A stretch of DNA of 64,000 nucleotides, taken from Sulfuritalea sp. (GTDB taxonomy: Bacteria; Pseudomonadota; Gammaproteobacteria; Burkholderiales; Rhodocyclaceae). Positions within the stretch are counted from its first letter, which is position 1, and every line of letters starts with the position of its first letter. The notes below the pieces were generated by a model that worked only from the letters and a program-made list of their open reading frames with translations, was not told where the DNA came from and made no database searches. Location: assembly GCA_016716965.1 (NCBI GenBank), contig JADJUP010000013.1, positions 26,796 through 90,795 of the forward strand. Direction: 5' to 3'. The translations under genes and the position numbers were made by a program. Of the stretch, positions 29,666 through 38,447 are shown piece after piece.

Positions 29666-30238
29666 TCATTCCTTTTTTGTGGCAGCAGGTTGCGGCGCCG
29701 GTTGTTCGTTCTCTTCCGGGATGTAGCGCGCCAGAAAGAGTCCCTGCAGGACGATGAAGACGATCATCAGGCCCATGCCGCCGAACAGCTTGAAACTGAC
29801 CCAGGTATCGGTGCTGAAATTGAAGGCTACCCACAGGTTGAGTACTCCCATTACCGCGAAAAACCCCATCCAGGCGTAATTGAGCCTTGCCCAGATCGGT
29901 TCCGGTAGTTCCATCTGCTTTTCCAGCATGGCGCGAATCAGGTTCTTGCCGAAGAAGCGGGCAGAGCCGAACAGGCTCAGGGAAAACAGCCAGTACAGTA
30001 TGGTTGGCTTCCACTTGATGAAGGTTTCGTCGTGCAGCGCCAGCGTTGCGCCGCCGAAAACCACGACCAGGCCAAGGCTGACCCAGAGCATCGTGTCCAC
30101 CTTGCCGTGACGATGCCAGACCCAGCCGATCTGGGCCATGGTGGCAACGATCACCACGACCGTTGCGACGTAGATGTCGAACGCCTTGAACGCAGCGAAG
30201 AAGAGGATGACCGGGAAAAGGTCGAAAAGGAATTTCAT
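29666..30238 (-). CDS. yciB: YciB, inner-membrane septation protein A
   Basis: This 190-residue membrane protein has five hydrophobic segments and the family signatures FDLFPVILFFAAFKAFDIYVAT at the N-terminus and NLWVAFNFSTDTWVSFKLFGG near residue 135. YciB is linked to cell-envelope synthesis and normal septation. It begins 17 bases after the msrB stop. Confidence 0.94.
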   Translation of the reverse strand: MKFLFDLFPVILFFAAFKAFDIYVATVVVIVATMAQIGWVWHRHGKVDTMLWVSLGLVVVFGGATLALHDETFIKWKPTILYWLFSLSLFGSARFFGKNLIRAMLEKQMELPEPIWARLNYAWMGFFAVMGVLNLWVAFNFSTDTWVSFKLFGGMGLMIVFIVLQGLFLARYIPEENEQPAPQPAATKKE

Positions 30239-30255
30239 GGGATCGATTCTAGCGG

Positions 30256-30654
30256 CTACTTCTGCTTGTCAAGGTTGATGGAAGCCGAGTTTATGCAGTA
30301 GCGCAGCCCGGTCGGCGCCGGACCATCGGGAAACACGTGGCCGAGGTGGGATCCGCATGCGTTGCAGGTGACCTCGGTGCGGCGCATGAAAAGGGAATTG
30401 TCCGCGACTTCATCGATGTGGCTGGCATCGAGCGGGGCGGTGAAGCTGGGCCAGCCACAGCCGGAATCGAATTTTGTCGCCGAGGAAAACAGCGGCGTGC
30501 CGCAACCAATGCAGAGATAGGTTCCAGGTTCCTTGCAGTTCCAGTATTCGCCGCTGAAGGCTTGTTCGGTACCCTTTTCGCGGGCAACATAGTACTGGAT
30601 GGGTGTCAGTTGCGCGCGCCATTCGGCATTGGTCTTCTTGATTCTGCTGGTCAT
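30256..30654 (-). CDS. msrB: Peptide methionine-(R)-sulfoxide reductase
   Basis: The protein has 132 residues. Two CxxC pairs (CIGC and CNAC) bind zinc, and the catalytic cysteine lies in RYCINSASI near the C-terminus. It reduces oxidised methionine in proteins. I chose ATG 30654, where similarity begins; an upstream in-frame stretch is unrelated. It is the first gene of the msrB-yciB-yciI-bolA-ppi operon and is divergent from dadA. Confidence 0.95.
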   Translation of the reverse strand: MTSRIKKTNAEWRAQLTPIQYYVAREKGTEQAFSGEYWNCKEPGTYLCIGCGTPLFSSATKFDSGCGWPSFTAPLDASHIDEVADNSLFMRRTEVTCNACGSHLGHVFPDGPAPTGLRYCINSASINLDKQK

Positions 30655-30779
30655 GGTGGCCTCCAGGGGGCTGACTATAATCGCGACCATGGCAATCGCG
30701 ACACAGCAGCATATACAAAAAATCCATTCCCGGAGCTTGCCGCCGTGATGTCGTGCCATGGCACTGCCGAGGATGCTCG

Positions 30780-32033
30780 ATGCGAGTGACAGTGCTCGGC
30801 GCCGGTGTCGTCGGGGTTGCGAGCGCCTGGTATCTCGCCGCTGACGGACATGAGGTCACGGTCGTCGAGCGCCAGCCGGGACCGGCGCTGGAAACCAGCT
30901 TCGCCAACGGCGGACAGATATCGGTCAGCCACGCCGAACCTTGGGCCAATCCGCGGGCTCCGCTGAAGGCGCTGAAGTGGATGGGGCGCGAGGATTCGCC
31001 GTTGCTCTGGCGTCTGCGCGTGGACATGGCGCAATGGGGCTGGGGCCTGCGCTTTCTGCGCGAATGCACGGCCAGCCGGGCACGGGCCAATGTTGCCGCC
31101 ATCGTTCGGCTGGGCTTGAGCAGTCGCGCCGCCTTGCAGGCCTTGCGTCAGGAACTGGCATTGGAATACGACCACCAACAGCGCGGAATCCTGCATTTTT
31201 ATACCGATCAGCGGGAATTCGAGCATGCCCTGCCCCAGGCGGCGCTGATGCGCGAATTCGGTTGCGAGCGGGTGGCGAAGACGGCGGCCGAGTGCTTGGT
31301 GATCGAACCGGCCCTGGCCGCTTCGACGATTCCCGTGGTCGGTGGCACCTACACGGCCGGTGACGAGTCGGGCGATGCGTGGCGCTTTACCGAGACCCTC
31401 GCGCGCCAGGCCGCCGTTCGCGGGGTACGATTTCGCCATGGTGAAACGGTTGTCGGCCTGAATCTCGATCGAGGTCGGGTAGCTTCGGTGCGTCTGGCGT
31501 CCGGCGAGAATCTGGGCAGCGACATCACCGTGCTGGCGTTGGGAAGCTATTCGCCGCTCTTGCTGCGACCTTTTGGAGTGAGGCTGCCCGTTTATCCGGC
31601 CAAAGGATATTCGGTGACGCTAAAGGTACCCGAAGCGGCCACGGCGCCAACCGTAAGCCTTACCGACGACGGGCACAAGATCGTCATGTCGCGTTTCGGC
31701 CAGCGCTTGCGCGTGGCGGGAACTGCCGAATTCAATGGGTACGATACATCCCTGAATTCCGCGCGTTGTGCAGCCCTGTTGCGCCGGATCGGCGAGATTT
31801 TTCCCGGACTGGCCGACTCCCGAGACGCGGAATACTGGGCCGGGCTGCGTCCCTCGACGCCGGGAAACGTACCGTTGGTCGGCCCGTTATCCGGCGCGGG
31901 ACTGGACGGCTTGTGGCTCAACACCGGGCACGGTACCCTGGGCTGGACATTGGCATGCGGTTCGGCAAAGCTGCTGGCTGACAGGATTGCCGGCCGCGAT
32001 CCGGGATTGGACCCGGCGCCCTACGACTATTGA
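30780..32033 (+). CDS. dadA: D-amino acid dehydrogenase small subunit
   Basis: This 417-residue FAD enzyme oxidises D-amino acids, chiefly D-alanine, and passes electrons to the quinone pool. The N-terminal dinucleotide fold VLGAGVVGVASAWYLAADGH and the C-terminal GLRPSTPGNVPLVGP and GHGTLGWTLACGS are diagnostic. Start ATG 30780 fits the family's MRVTVLGAG opening. With alr in the same region the organism can both make and break down D-alanine, although the genes are not linked in an operon here. Confidence 0.94.
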   Translation: MRVTVLGAGVVGVASAWYLAADGHEVTVVERQPGPALETSFANGGQISVSHAEPWANPRAPLKALKWMGREDSPLLWRLRVDMAQWGWGLRFLRECTASRARANVAAIVRLGLSSRAALQALRQELALEYDHQQRGILHFYTDQREFEHALPQAALMREFGCERVAKTAAECLVIEPALAASTIPVVGGTYTAGDESGDAWRFTETLARQAAVRGVRFRHGETVVGLNLDRGRVASVRLASGENLGSDITVLALGSYSPLLLRPFGVRLPVYPAKGYSVTLKVPEAATAPTVSLTDDGHKIVMSRFGQRLRVAGTAEFNGYDTSLNSARCAALLRRIGEIFPGLADSRDAEYWAGLRPSTPGNVPLVGPLSGAGLDGLWLNTGHGTLGWTLACGSAKLLADRIAGRDPGLDPAPYDY

Positions 32034-32048
32034 GCGCGGCTCGAATCT

Positions 32049-32070
32049 CCGTGCCGCCAGCGCCGACTTT
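32049..32070 (-). repeat. Dispersed repeat copy 5
   Basis: Minus strand AAAGTCGGCGCTGGCG followed by GCACGG. It fills the 45-base gap between the convergent dadA and DUF2863 genes. Confidence 0.55.
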
Positions 32071-32078
32071 TCAGCCGT

Positions 32079-33251
32079 TCAATGCAGGTGCCGCGGCGCG
32101 GATTCTGCCTGCTCTTCGGGCATTTCCGCGTGCACCGGTTCGCCTTCGGGATTGGGATAAAGCGGGGCGCCACAGTCATCGCAGAATTCGAGCGGGAAGC
32201 GCTGGTCCAGGACCAGGACACTTCCGATTCCGGCTTCGCGCAGCGTCGCCTCGATCTGCGTCGGCGCGTCGTTGTTTTCGTCCTCGCTTTCCAGCAGGGG
32301 CCAGACCACTCCATGCAGCACATTGCTGTCGCCGCGTCGCGTAAAGCCGATGCGGTATTCCTCGAGCTGTCGATCATGGAAGGGGGCGACCACCGCCCGT
32401 AACTCAGTGCCCGGCAGGTTGAGTACGGTCTGCAGGAAGGCCACCGCGGCGCGTAACGACCAGGGCCGTGAGGCTCGGTCCGCATCGCGCACGGCGGCAT
32501 GGTAGGCCAGTACCGGTAGATACTCGACGGCACACGCCGGCAGTAGCGGACGCAGCGCCTCGCCACCCTGCTGCGCCCATTGGCGGAAGGATTCCGCGGG
32601 ATCGCCATCGTCCTCCTGCCAGCGGAACAGCGCGGCTCCTTGGGGTGCCGCGACGGCGCCGAGGATATAGCGGGTGTCCGAGAGGAAACTCATGGTTTCC
32701 TGCAATTGCGTGCTGTCGATCTTCAGGTTGCGGCCATGGACCGCTGCCTTGGCGAGCTTTTCCGCAAGTTGGGCGGTTTCGACATAGTTCTGGGGCAACT
32801 GGTCCGGGCTGTAGAGCACGTCCGCGAGCGCCAGCCTGGCGTCTGCGGCGAGGACATGCGCCTGCATATGGACGCGCAGTGCATCGAGTTGGGCGTGGGG
32901 AATGTTGCCCGAGGGAATCTGAAAGCGCGACCAGGCCAACAAGGGTGCCGCGATCAGAACCACGTCCAGCCCATTCGCTCCGTCGCCGCGACGCGTTTCG
33001 GCGCAGGACTCGACCATGTCGGCCAATTCGTCGTAGGCGCGCGATCCGTTGTTGTACAACTGGTCGAGCACGGCGACCAGTGTTTCCTCGGCGCCATCGG
33101 CAAGCAGTCGCTCGATCTGTGAGGCGAGGCGAGCTTCCCACCAGGCATCCTCGATCCGGTTCGATGACTGGCCAAGGCGGGTTGCCAGCCGGAGGAGCAG
33201 TTCGGTGTCAGGCGTCTGGCGGGCGCGGCGCGGATGGCGGTTGCGTTTCAT
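32079..33251 (-). CDS. DUF2863 family protein
   Basis: This 390-residue protein matches a family known mainly from betaproteobacteria and of unknown function. The C-terminal segment FCDDCGAPLYPNPEGEPVHAE is typical and holds a CxxC pair that could bind metal. There is no signal peptide or membrane segment. The start ATG 33251 (MKRNRHPRRARQTPDTELL) is chosen over a longer frame whose extra residues shadow the divergent DUF47 gene. Confidence 0.8.
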   Translation of the reverse strand: MKRNRHPRRARQTPDTELLLRLATRLGQSSNRIEDAWWEARLASQIERLLADGAEETLVAVLDQLYNNGSRAYDELADMVESCAETRRGDGANGLDVVLIAAPLLAWSRFQIPSGNIPHAQLDALRVHMQAHVLAADARLALADVLYSPDQLPQNYVETAQLAEKLAKAAVHGRNLKIDSTQLQETMSFLSDTRYILGAVAAPQGAALFRWQEDDGDPAESFRQWAQQGGEALRPLLPACAVEYLPVLAYHAAVRDADRASRPWSLRAAVAFLQTVLNLPGTELRAVVAPFHDRQLEEYRIGFTRRGDSNVLHGVVWPLLESEDENNDAPTQIEATLREAGIGSVLVLDQRFPLEFCDDCGAPLYPNPEGEPVHAEMPEEQAESAPRHLH

Positions 33252-33378
33252 GGAAATGACAGGCCGAAAGGGGTGCCGGCGTAAGCCGCGGGCAGCGATT
33301 TTACCAGTTGGCGCGGTGGCCGGAGGGTATCGATAAACTGATAAAATCCGCGTGTTTTTTCGCCAGCGGTGGTCTCCA

Positions 33379-34017
33379 ATGTTTTCCAGATTGATGCCCA
33401 AAGAAGCCAAGTTCTTCGATTTGTTCAATGCGCATGCGGATCTGATAGTCAAGGGCGGCCGGCAACTGGTGGCCCTGGTGGATGACCTGGGCAAGGGCCC
33501 GGAAGTTCTGGCGCAGCACGTGCAGGCGATCGACGAGATCGAAACCACTGCAGACAAGATCACCCACGAAACCATCGCCTTGCTGCATACGTCGTTCAAT
33601 ACTCCGCTCGATCGCGATGAAATTCACCAGTTGATCATGCGCATGGACGACATCCTCGACCTGATCCAGGATTTTGCCGAGGCGATGTACCTCTACGACA
33701 TCCGCCAGCTCACGCCCGAAGCGCGCCAACTGTCGGACATCGTTGCGTCCAGTTGCGAGCGGGTCAGGTCGGCCGTGGTGCTGCTGCACAAGATGGACAA
33801 CGCGCCGGCCATGCTCAAGCTTTGTCGCGAGATCGACCAGCTCGAGTCCGACGCCGACCGTGCGATGCGCACCGGCATCACCAAGCTGTTCCGCGAAGAG
33901 GCGGACGTGCGACTGCTGATCAAGATGAAGGGCATCTACGAACTCCTCGAATCGGTTACCGATCGCGCGGAGGACGTGGCCAACATCATCGAGGGCATCA
34001 TCCTCGAGAATTCCTGA
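33379..34017 (+). CDS. PhoU-like DUF47 protein, Pit accessory
   Basis: This all-helical protein of 212 residues belongs to the DUF47 (YkaA/PhoU-like) family, with acidic metal-binding motifs such as EIETTADKITHE and LESDADRA. These proteins sit beside low-affinity phosphate permeases and are thought to regulate them. It is followed nine bases later by pit. ATG 33379 (MFSRLMPKEAKFFDLF) fits the family start better than an upstream GTG. Confidence 0.92.
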   Translation: MFSRLMPKEAKFFDLFNAHADLIVKGGRQLVALVDDLGKGPEVLAQHVQAIDEIETTADKITHETIALLHTSFNTPLDRDEIHQLIMRMDDILDLIQDFAEAMYLYDIRQLTPEARQLSDIVASSCERVRSAVVLLHKMDNAPAMLKLCREIDQLESDADRAMRTGITKLFREEADVRLLIKMKGIYELLESVTDRAEDVANIIEGIILENS

Positions 34018-34026
34018 GCGACCGCC

Positions 34027-35034
34027 ATGCAAGCGGTCGAGATGAGTCTGACGGTTATCGTGGTTCTGGTGCTGCTGGCACTGGCCTTCGATTTCATGAA
34101 TGGTTTCCATGACGCAGCCAACTCGATCGCTACCATCGTATCGACGGGTGTATTGAAGCCGCAGCATGCCGTCGCCTGGGCGGCGTTCTTCAACGTCGCG
34201 GCGGTGATGGTGTTCCAGCTGAAAGTCGCCAGCACCATCGGCAAGGGGACCATCGATCCGGCGATAGTGGATCATTACGTCGTGTTTGGCGCACTGATCG
34301 GGGCCATCGCCTGGAATATCATTACCTGGTATTACGGGATCCCTTCAAGTTCATCGCATGCGCTGATCGGTGGCCTGGCCGGCGCGGCGATGGCCAAGGC
34401 CGGTACCGGTTCACTGGTGTGGGCCGGCATTGGCAAGGTGGTTGCCTTCATTCTCGTCGCGCCCTTGCTCGGTTTTTTGCTGGGGGGCGCGCTGATGGTG
34501 ATCGTGGCCTGGATCAACAACCGCAACACGCCACGCAAGGTGGACAAGAGTTTTCGCCGATTGCAACTGATCTCGGCCGCCGCCTATAGCCTCGGTCACG
34601 GCGGGAACGACGCGCAGAAAACCATTGGCATCATCTGGATGCTGCTGATCGCGGCAGGCATTTCCAAGACAGGCGAATCGGTGCCGACCTGGGTTATCTT
34701 CAGTTGCTACACGGCGATGGGGCTGGGCACGATGTTTGGTGGGTGGCGCATCGTCAAGACGATGGGGCAGCGAATCACCAAACTGCGCCCGGTTGGCGGC
34801 TTCTGCGCCGAAACCGGTGGCGCAATCACCCTTTTCATGGCGACCGGACTTGGCATCCCCGTATCCACAACGCACACCATCACCGGCGCCATTGTCGGCG
34901 TCGGGACGTCGAAAGGCCCAGGCAACGTGCGTTGGGGCGTCGCCGGCAGCATCGTCTGGGCTTGGGTGCTCACCATTCCGGCCAGCGCCTTGATCGCGGC
35001 AATTGCCTGGTGGCTCGGCCGCTGGGTATTGTGA
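34027..35034 (+). CDS. pit: Low-affinity inorganic phosphate transporter Pit
   Basis: This 335-residue membrane protein has about ten helices. The duplicated PiT signatures are FDFMNGFHDAANSIATIVSTG at the N-terminus and YSLGHGGNDAQKTIGII in the second half. It imports phosphate, usually as a metal-phosphate complex with protons. It forms an operon with the DUF47 gene, and its stop overlaps the GTG of the YkgJ gene. Confidence 0.95.
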   Translation: MQAVEMSLTVIVVLVLLALAFDFMNGFHDAANSIATIVSTGVLKPQHAVAWAAFFNVAAVMVFQLKVASTIGKGTIDPAIVDHYVVFGALIGAIAWNIITWYYGIPSSSSHALIGGLAGAAMAKAGTGSLVWAGIGKVVAFILVAPLLGFLLGGALMVIVAWINNRNTPRKVDKSFRRLQLISAAAYSLGHGGNDAQKTIGIIWMLLIAAGISKTGESVPTWVIFSCYTAMGLGTMFGGWRIVKTMGQRITKLRPVGGFCAETGGAITLFMATGLGIPVSTTHTITGAIVGVGTSKGPGNVRWGVAGSIVWAWVLTIPASALIAAIAWWLGRWVL

Positions 35035-35369
35035 GTCCTTGCCAGTCCTGCGGCGCCTGCTGCGCGACGTATCGCGTTTCCTTTCCCCGCTTCGAGCTTG
35101 ACGACATGCCGGGTGGTGCAGTGCCTGAGGCACTGGTCGAATCCGCGGGGGCGCAACTGGTCTGCATGCGTGGTACCGGGGCGGCGCCGGCGCGCTGCGT
35201 CGCCTTGCGTGGTTCCATAGGGCAGTCGGTTTCCTGCGCGATTTACGAGTTCCGCCCCAGCGCCTGCCGTGATTTTGCTCCGCTGGCGGCTGTCGGTCGC
35301 GGCGACGAGGCCTGCAACGATGCGCGCAGACGGCATGGACTGGCGCCTTTAGTTCCGGTCGCGGCATGA
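35031..35369 (+). CDS. YkgJ-family cysteine-cluster protein
   Basis: This 112-residue protein has an N-terminal CxxCxxCC cluster (SPCQSCGACCATYRVSFP) and further cysteines in CVALRG, SCAIYEFRPSACRDF and EACNDARR. The family probably binds zinc or an Fe-S cluster; its role is unknown. It starts with GTG overlapping the pit stop (GTGA) and ends overlapping the next ATG, so it sits inside a translationally coupled operon. Confidence 0.87.
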   Translation: MSPCQSCGACCATYRVSFPRFELDDMPGGAVPEALVESAGAQLVCMRGTGAAPARCVALRGSIGQSVSCAIYEFRPSACRDFAPLAAVGRGDEACNDARRRHGLAPLVPVAA

Positions 35370-36250
35370 ACCAGCGGATCGCTCCAGGCCCCGCAGCTTT
35401 CGGGTTGATGGTATTGCTGTGTGCCATCTGGGGTTTCCAGCAGGTGGCAATGAAGTTCGCCAGTGCTGAAATCAGCCCGATCCTGCAGGCAGGTTTGCGC
35501 TCCGGCCTCGGCGCCGTGCTGGTTTTCGCCTGGTCTCGCTGGCGTGGCGTCGCGCTGTTCGCCCGCGATCAGTCCCTGCGCCCGGGATTGCTTGCGGGGT
35601 TGCTGTTCGGCCTCGAGTTCGTTTTCATTTTCGTCGGAGTCGAGCGCACCACTGTGTCGCGCATGGTGGTCTTCCTCTACACCGCGCCGTGCTTCACCGT
35701 GCTCGGCCTGCATTTCTTCGTGGCAGGCGAACGCATGGGCTGGCGACAGGGAGGCGGAGTGCTGCTGGCCTTTGCCGGTCTGGTACTAGCCTTCATCGAC
35801 AAGGCGGCTGGGGGCAGCCTGCTGGGTGATGCCTTCGGCGTCCTTGCCGCGCTTTTCTGGGCGGCAACGACGGTATTGATCCGCGCCACGGCACTGGCCA
35901 AAGTGACCGCGACCAAGGTCCTGCTCTACCAGTTGGTAGTCTCCGCCGCCGTGATGTTTCCGCTGTCCTGGCTGGTCGGTGAGCGCGGCATCGCCGTATT
36001 GTCAGCGCCGACTCTTTGGGCCATGGCCTATCAGATCGTGATCGTCGCCTTTGCCAGTTACCTGGCGTGGTTCTGGCTGCTGACGCGCTACCTTGCCGGC
36101 CGGCTGCTGGTGTTCTCCTTCCTGACACCGCTGTTCGGCGTCTGGTTCGGCATGATCCTGATGCACGATCAGCCCAGCCTGCATTTCTTTGCCGCCGCAG
36201 CGCTGGTGGTTGGCGGCATAGTGCTGGTGAACCTGCCGACAAGGAGATGA
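35366..36250 (+). CDS. EamA/DMT-family transporter
   Basis: This 294-residue inner-membrane protein has ten helices in two EamA repeats. The family exports amino acids or other metabolites, and the substrate cannot be predicted here. Start and stop both overlap the neighbouring genes by four bases. A dispersed repeat copy lies inside it at 35993-36017, in a periplasmic or cytoplasmic loop region before the VLSAPTLWAM helix. Confidence 0.9.
   Translation: MNQRIAPGPAAFGLMVLLCAIWGFQQVAMKFASAEISPILQAGLRSGLGAVLVFAWSRWRGVALFARDQSLRPGLLAGLLFGLEFVFIFVGVERTTVSRMVVFLYTAPCFTVLGLHFFVAGERMGWRQGGGVLLAFAGLVLAFIDKAAGGSLLGDAFGVLAALFWAATTVLIRATALAKVTATKVLLYQLVVSAAVMFPLSWLVGERGIAVLSAPTLWAMAYQIVIVAFASYLAWFWLLTRYLAGRLLVFSFLTPLFGVWFGMILMHDQPSLHFFAAAALVVGGIVLVNLPTRR
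35993..36017 (-). repeat. Dispersed repeat copy 6
   Basis: Minus strand AGAGTCGGCGCTGAC followed by AATACGGC, two bases longer than most copies. It lies antisense within the EamA gene. Confidence 0.4.
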
Positions 36251-36939
36251 ATCCGCGCGCGGCGTTTTTCACCGGTCTGCGTGCAGTCATGCCCTTGCTG
36301 CTCGGGGTGGCACCTTTTGGCGTGATCTACGGTGTGGTGGCCCTGCAAAGCGGAATTCCCGCCTTGGCCGCGATGGCCATGTCGACCATCGTTTTTGCAG
36401 GCTCGGCACAATTCCTTCTCGCCCAGTTGGTTGGGGCAGGTGCGCCGTTTCTGCTTGCGGCGGGCGCCGTCGGACTGGTCAACCTGCGGCACGCGCTCTA
36501 CAGCGCATCCGTGGCACCGCTGCTGGCGCGCCTGCCGCGGCGCTGGAAGGTCCTGCTGGCCTATTTATTGACCGACGAAGCCTATGCCGCGGCGATTCCG
36601 CACCTGCTGGCCGATGCACGCGGTCCGCAATCCTCTCAGGCGCACTGGATCCTGTTCGGCTCCGGGGTGGGGCTGTGGTCCGGCTGGCAGGTTTCCACCC
36701 TGGCTGGCGTGCTGATCGGCGCTCGATTGCCGGCCGACATGGGGCTGGATTTCGCATTGCCGCTAACCTTCATCGCCATCGTCGTGCCGATGATTTCCAC
36801 CCGCGCGCTGTTTGCTGCGGCGATCGCCGCCGGTGTTGCCGCCGTTGCGCTGGCGGCGCTGCCCTACAAGCTGGGACTGTTCCTTGGCGCGCTGGCCGGC
36901 CTCTCGGTGGGTGCGGCGCTGGGCAGGAAGCCGGCATGA
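36247..36939 (+). CDS. azlC: AzlC family branched-chain amino acid permease subunit
   Basis: This 230-residue membrane protein is the large subunit of the AzlCD (YgaZH-like) exporter of branched-chain amino acids. Family segments are LLLGVAPFGVIYGVVA, MSTIVFAGSAQFLLAQL and NLRHALYSAS. The start follows AAGGAG and overlaps the EamA stop; the end overlaps azlD. Confidence 0.93.
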   Translation: MNPRAAFFTGLRAVMPLLLGVAPFGVIYGVVALQSGIPALAAMAMSTIVFAGSAQFLLAQLVGAGAPFLLAAGAVGLVNLRHALYSASVAPLLARLPRRWKVLLAYLLTDEAYAAAIPHLLADARGPQSSQAHWILFGSGVGLWSGWQVSTLAGVLIGARLPADMGLDFALPLTFIAIVVPMISTRALFAAAIAAGVAAVALAALPYKLGLFLGALAGLSVGAALGRKPA

Positions 36940-37247
36940 CGCTCTGGGGCCTGATGCTGGTGTCCGGGGTGCTCACCTTCGCCATCCGCTATTCCTTCAT
37001 TGCTGCCGAGGGGCATTACCAACCGCCGCCATGGTTTGCCCTGCTGCTGCCCTTCGTGCCGGTTGCCGCGCTGACCGCGCTGACGGCGCCGGAACTGCTG
37101 CTGGTGGGCGGTGCTCTCGACGTTGGCGCAGGCAACGTGCGGCTATGGGCCGGCCTCATCGCGATTGCCGTTGCCGCGATCTGGCGCAGCACGCTGCTGA
37201 CAATAGGCAGCGGCTTCCTGGCGCTGTTCCTGTTGCAGCGACTTTGA
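36936..37247 (+). CDS. azlD: AzlD family small permease subunit
   Basis: This 103-residue membrane protein has four helices and the AzlD signatures LTFAIRYSFI, LLPFVPVAALTALTAPEL and IAVAAIWRSTLLTIGSG. It pairs with AzlC, whose stop overlaps its ATG. It ends three bases before the stop of the convergent senA. Confidence 0.92.
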   Translation: MTLWGLMLVSGVLTFAIRYSFIAAEGHYQPPPWFALLLPFVPVAALTALTAPELLLVGGALDVGAGNVRLWAGLIAIAVAAIWRSTLLTIGSGFLALFLLQRL

Positions 37248-37250
37248 AGG

Positions 37251-38447
37251 CTATCGGGTCGGACAACTGCGAAAACCGATGAAAACGTCATCGCGGTGGG
37301 GTTCGTAGTAGTTTCGGTAGCGCGGATTGCGCATGCGCGCACGGGTGGCGAAGGACCCGCCGCGAACGCTGCGGTGGGTGTGGAAGTAGGGCGCGGCGTA
37401 TTCCGCATAGGGGTCGGGGCTGAAGCCGGGATAAGGCTCGAACGGGCTGGCGGTCCATTCCCAGACCTGGGTGCCCCAATCGAATGCGGTGGCGTGCAGC
37501 GCCGCGAATTCCCATTCAGCCTCGCTCGGCAGGCGTCGCCCGGCCCAGCGGCACCATGCTTCCGCCTCGTGCGCGGTGACGTGGATGACAGGTTGGGCAA
37601 GGGCGAGATCGACCCAGTTGCCGAATCGGCGCTGCTGCCAGACGCCTTCCTTTCGACGCCAGTAGCGTGGCATGACCTGCCGGCTGGTCTCCAGCCAGGC
37701 GTGCCCTGCAGCGGACCACCACTGCGGGTCGCGGTAGCCGCCGGCTTCAACGAACGCAAGGAAATCGGAATTGCGCGTCGGGCCGTTGGCGATGGCGAAG
37801 GATTCGACCCGCGCCGGGTGTGCCCACTTTTCGTTGTCGAAGACAAACCCCCTGCCGCTTTTGCAGCTTCCCATCCGGAACTCGCCACCCTCAAGTTCGA
37901 TGTCGGTCTTGGGTGGCAGGTCGGCCAGTCCGTCGGTCGAGGCCCAGCCCAGCGTCTGGCGTGTGTATCGAAAGGCCTCGTCGTGCATGTCCTCGTGGAA
38001 CAATGCGAGGCGGTGAAAGTAGAGTGCTGCGTCGGTGTCGGGCAGGATTTGCAGCGCATCGAGGGCAGCGTCGAGCGTGTCGCGCAGATAGCTTCTTGTG
38101 GTTTGCCAGTCCGGCAGGTCAAGTTGCCAGCGACTGCCATGGGCGACGCGGCGAGAGTCGTACCAGCGATCGGCATCGGCCAGGAGGGAGTTGGCCGGAG
38201 TCGAGGTTTCGCCGCGATAGCGCTGGCACCAGTATTCGGTGAACCATGCGACGTGGCCGAGTTCCCAGAGCGGGGGATTAATCGTTTCGAGCAAGGGAAC
38301 CTGCAGAGGGTGCGGCCCCGCTTCGCCTGCGGCGCCCACCGGTCCGGACCAGGACGCCCAGTCGTCAAGCAGACGGATCGTATAATCGCGAGCATCCCGC
38401 AGCGCGGCAGCGAGGATCGCCTTGTCGGCAGTTCTAAGGTCATGCAT
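37251..38447 (-). CDS. senA: Selenoneine synthase SenA (EgtB-like)
   Basis: This 398-residue nonheme-iron enzyme is of the EgtB/OvoA fold. The N-terminal DinB-like domain supplies the three iron histidines: GHVAWF (His65) and HEDMH (His151, His155). The C-terminal formylglycine-enzyme-like domain has GGEFRMGS, RLPSEAEWEFAA, VWEWTAS and the terminal SVRGGSFATR and FIGFRSCPTR. SenA joins hercynine to a selenosugar, leading to selenoneine. EgtB (ergothioneine) is the alternative; the adjacent senB and senC decide for SenA. Start ATG 38447 has GGGAGG upstream and overlaps the senB ATG on the other strand by two bases. Confidence 0.88.
   Translation of the reverse strand: MHDLRTADKAILAAALRDARDYTIRLLDDWASWSGPVGAAGEAGPHPLQVPLLETINPPLWELGHVAWFTEYWCQRYRGETSTPANSLLADADRWYDSRRVAHGSRWQLDLPDWQTTRSYLRDTLDAALDALQILPDTDAALYFHRLALFHEDMHDEAFRYTRQTLGWASTDGLADLPPKTDIELEGGEFRMGSCKSGRGFVFDNEKWAHPARVESFAIANGPTRNSDFLAFVEAGGYRDPQWWSAAGHAWLETSRQVMPRYWRRKEGVWQQRRFGNWVDLALAQPVIHVTAHEAEAWCRWAGRRLPSEAEWEFAALHATAFDWGTQVWEWTASPFEPYPGFSPDPYAEYAAPYFHTHRSVRGGSFATRARMRNPRYRNYYEPHRDDVFIGFRSCPTR
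38381..38386 (+). promoter_or_regulatory. Candidate -10 box for senB inside senA
   Basis: A perfect TATAAT lies 60 bases before senB, within the 5' coding part of senA. No clear -35 box is seen at 17 bases. As there is no gap between senA and senB, promoters must lie inside the opposite gene. Confidence 0.35.

Noticed and set aside
37251..38447. EgtB (ergothioneine synthase) for the gene called senA
   Set aside because: The fold is shared, but the direct neighbours senB and senC are specific to selenoneine synthesis. Only a tree could settle it fully.
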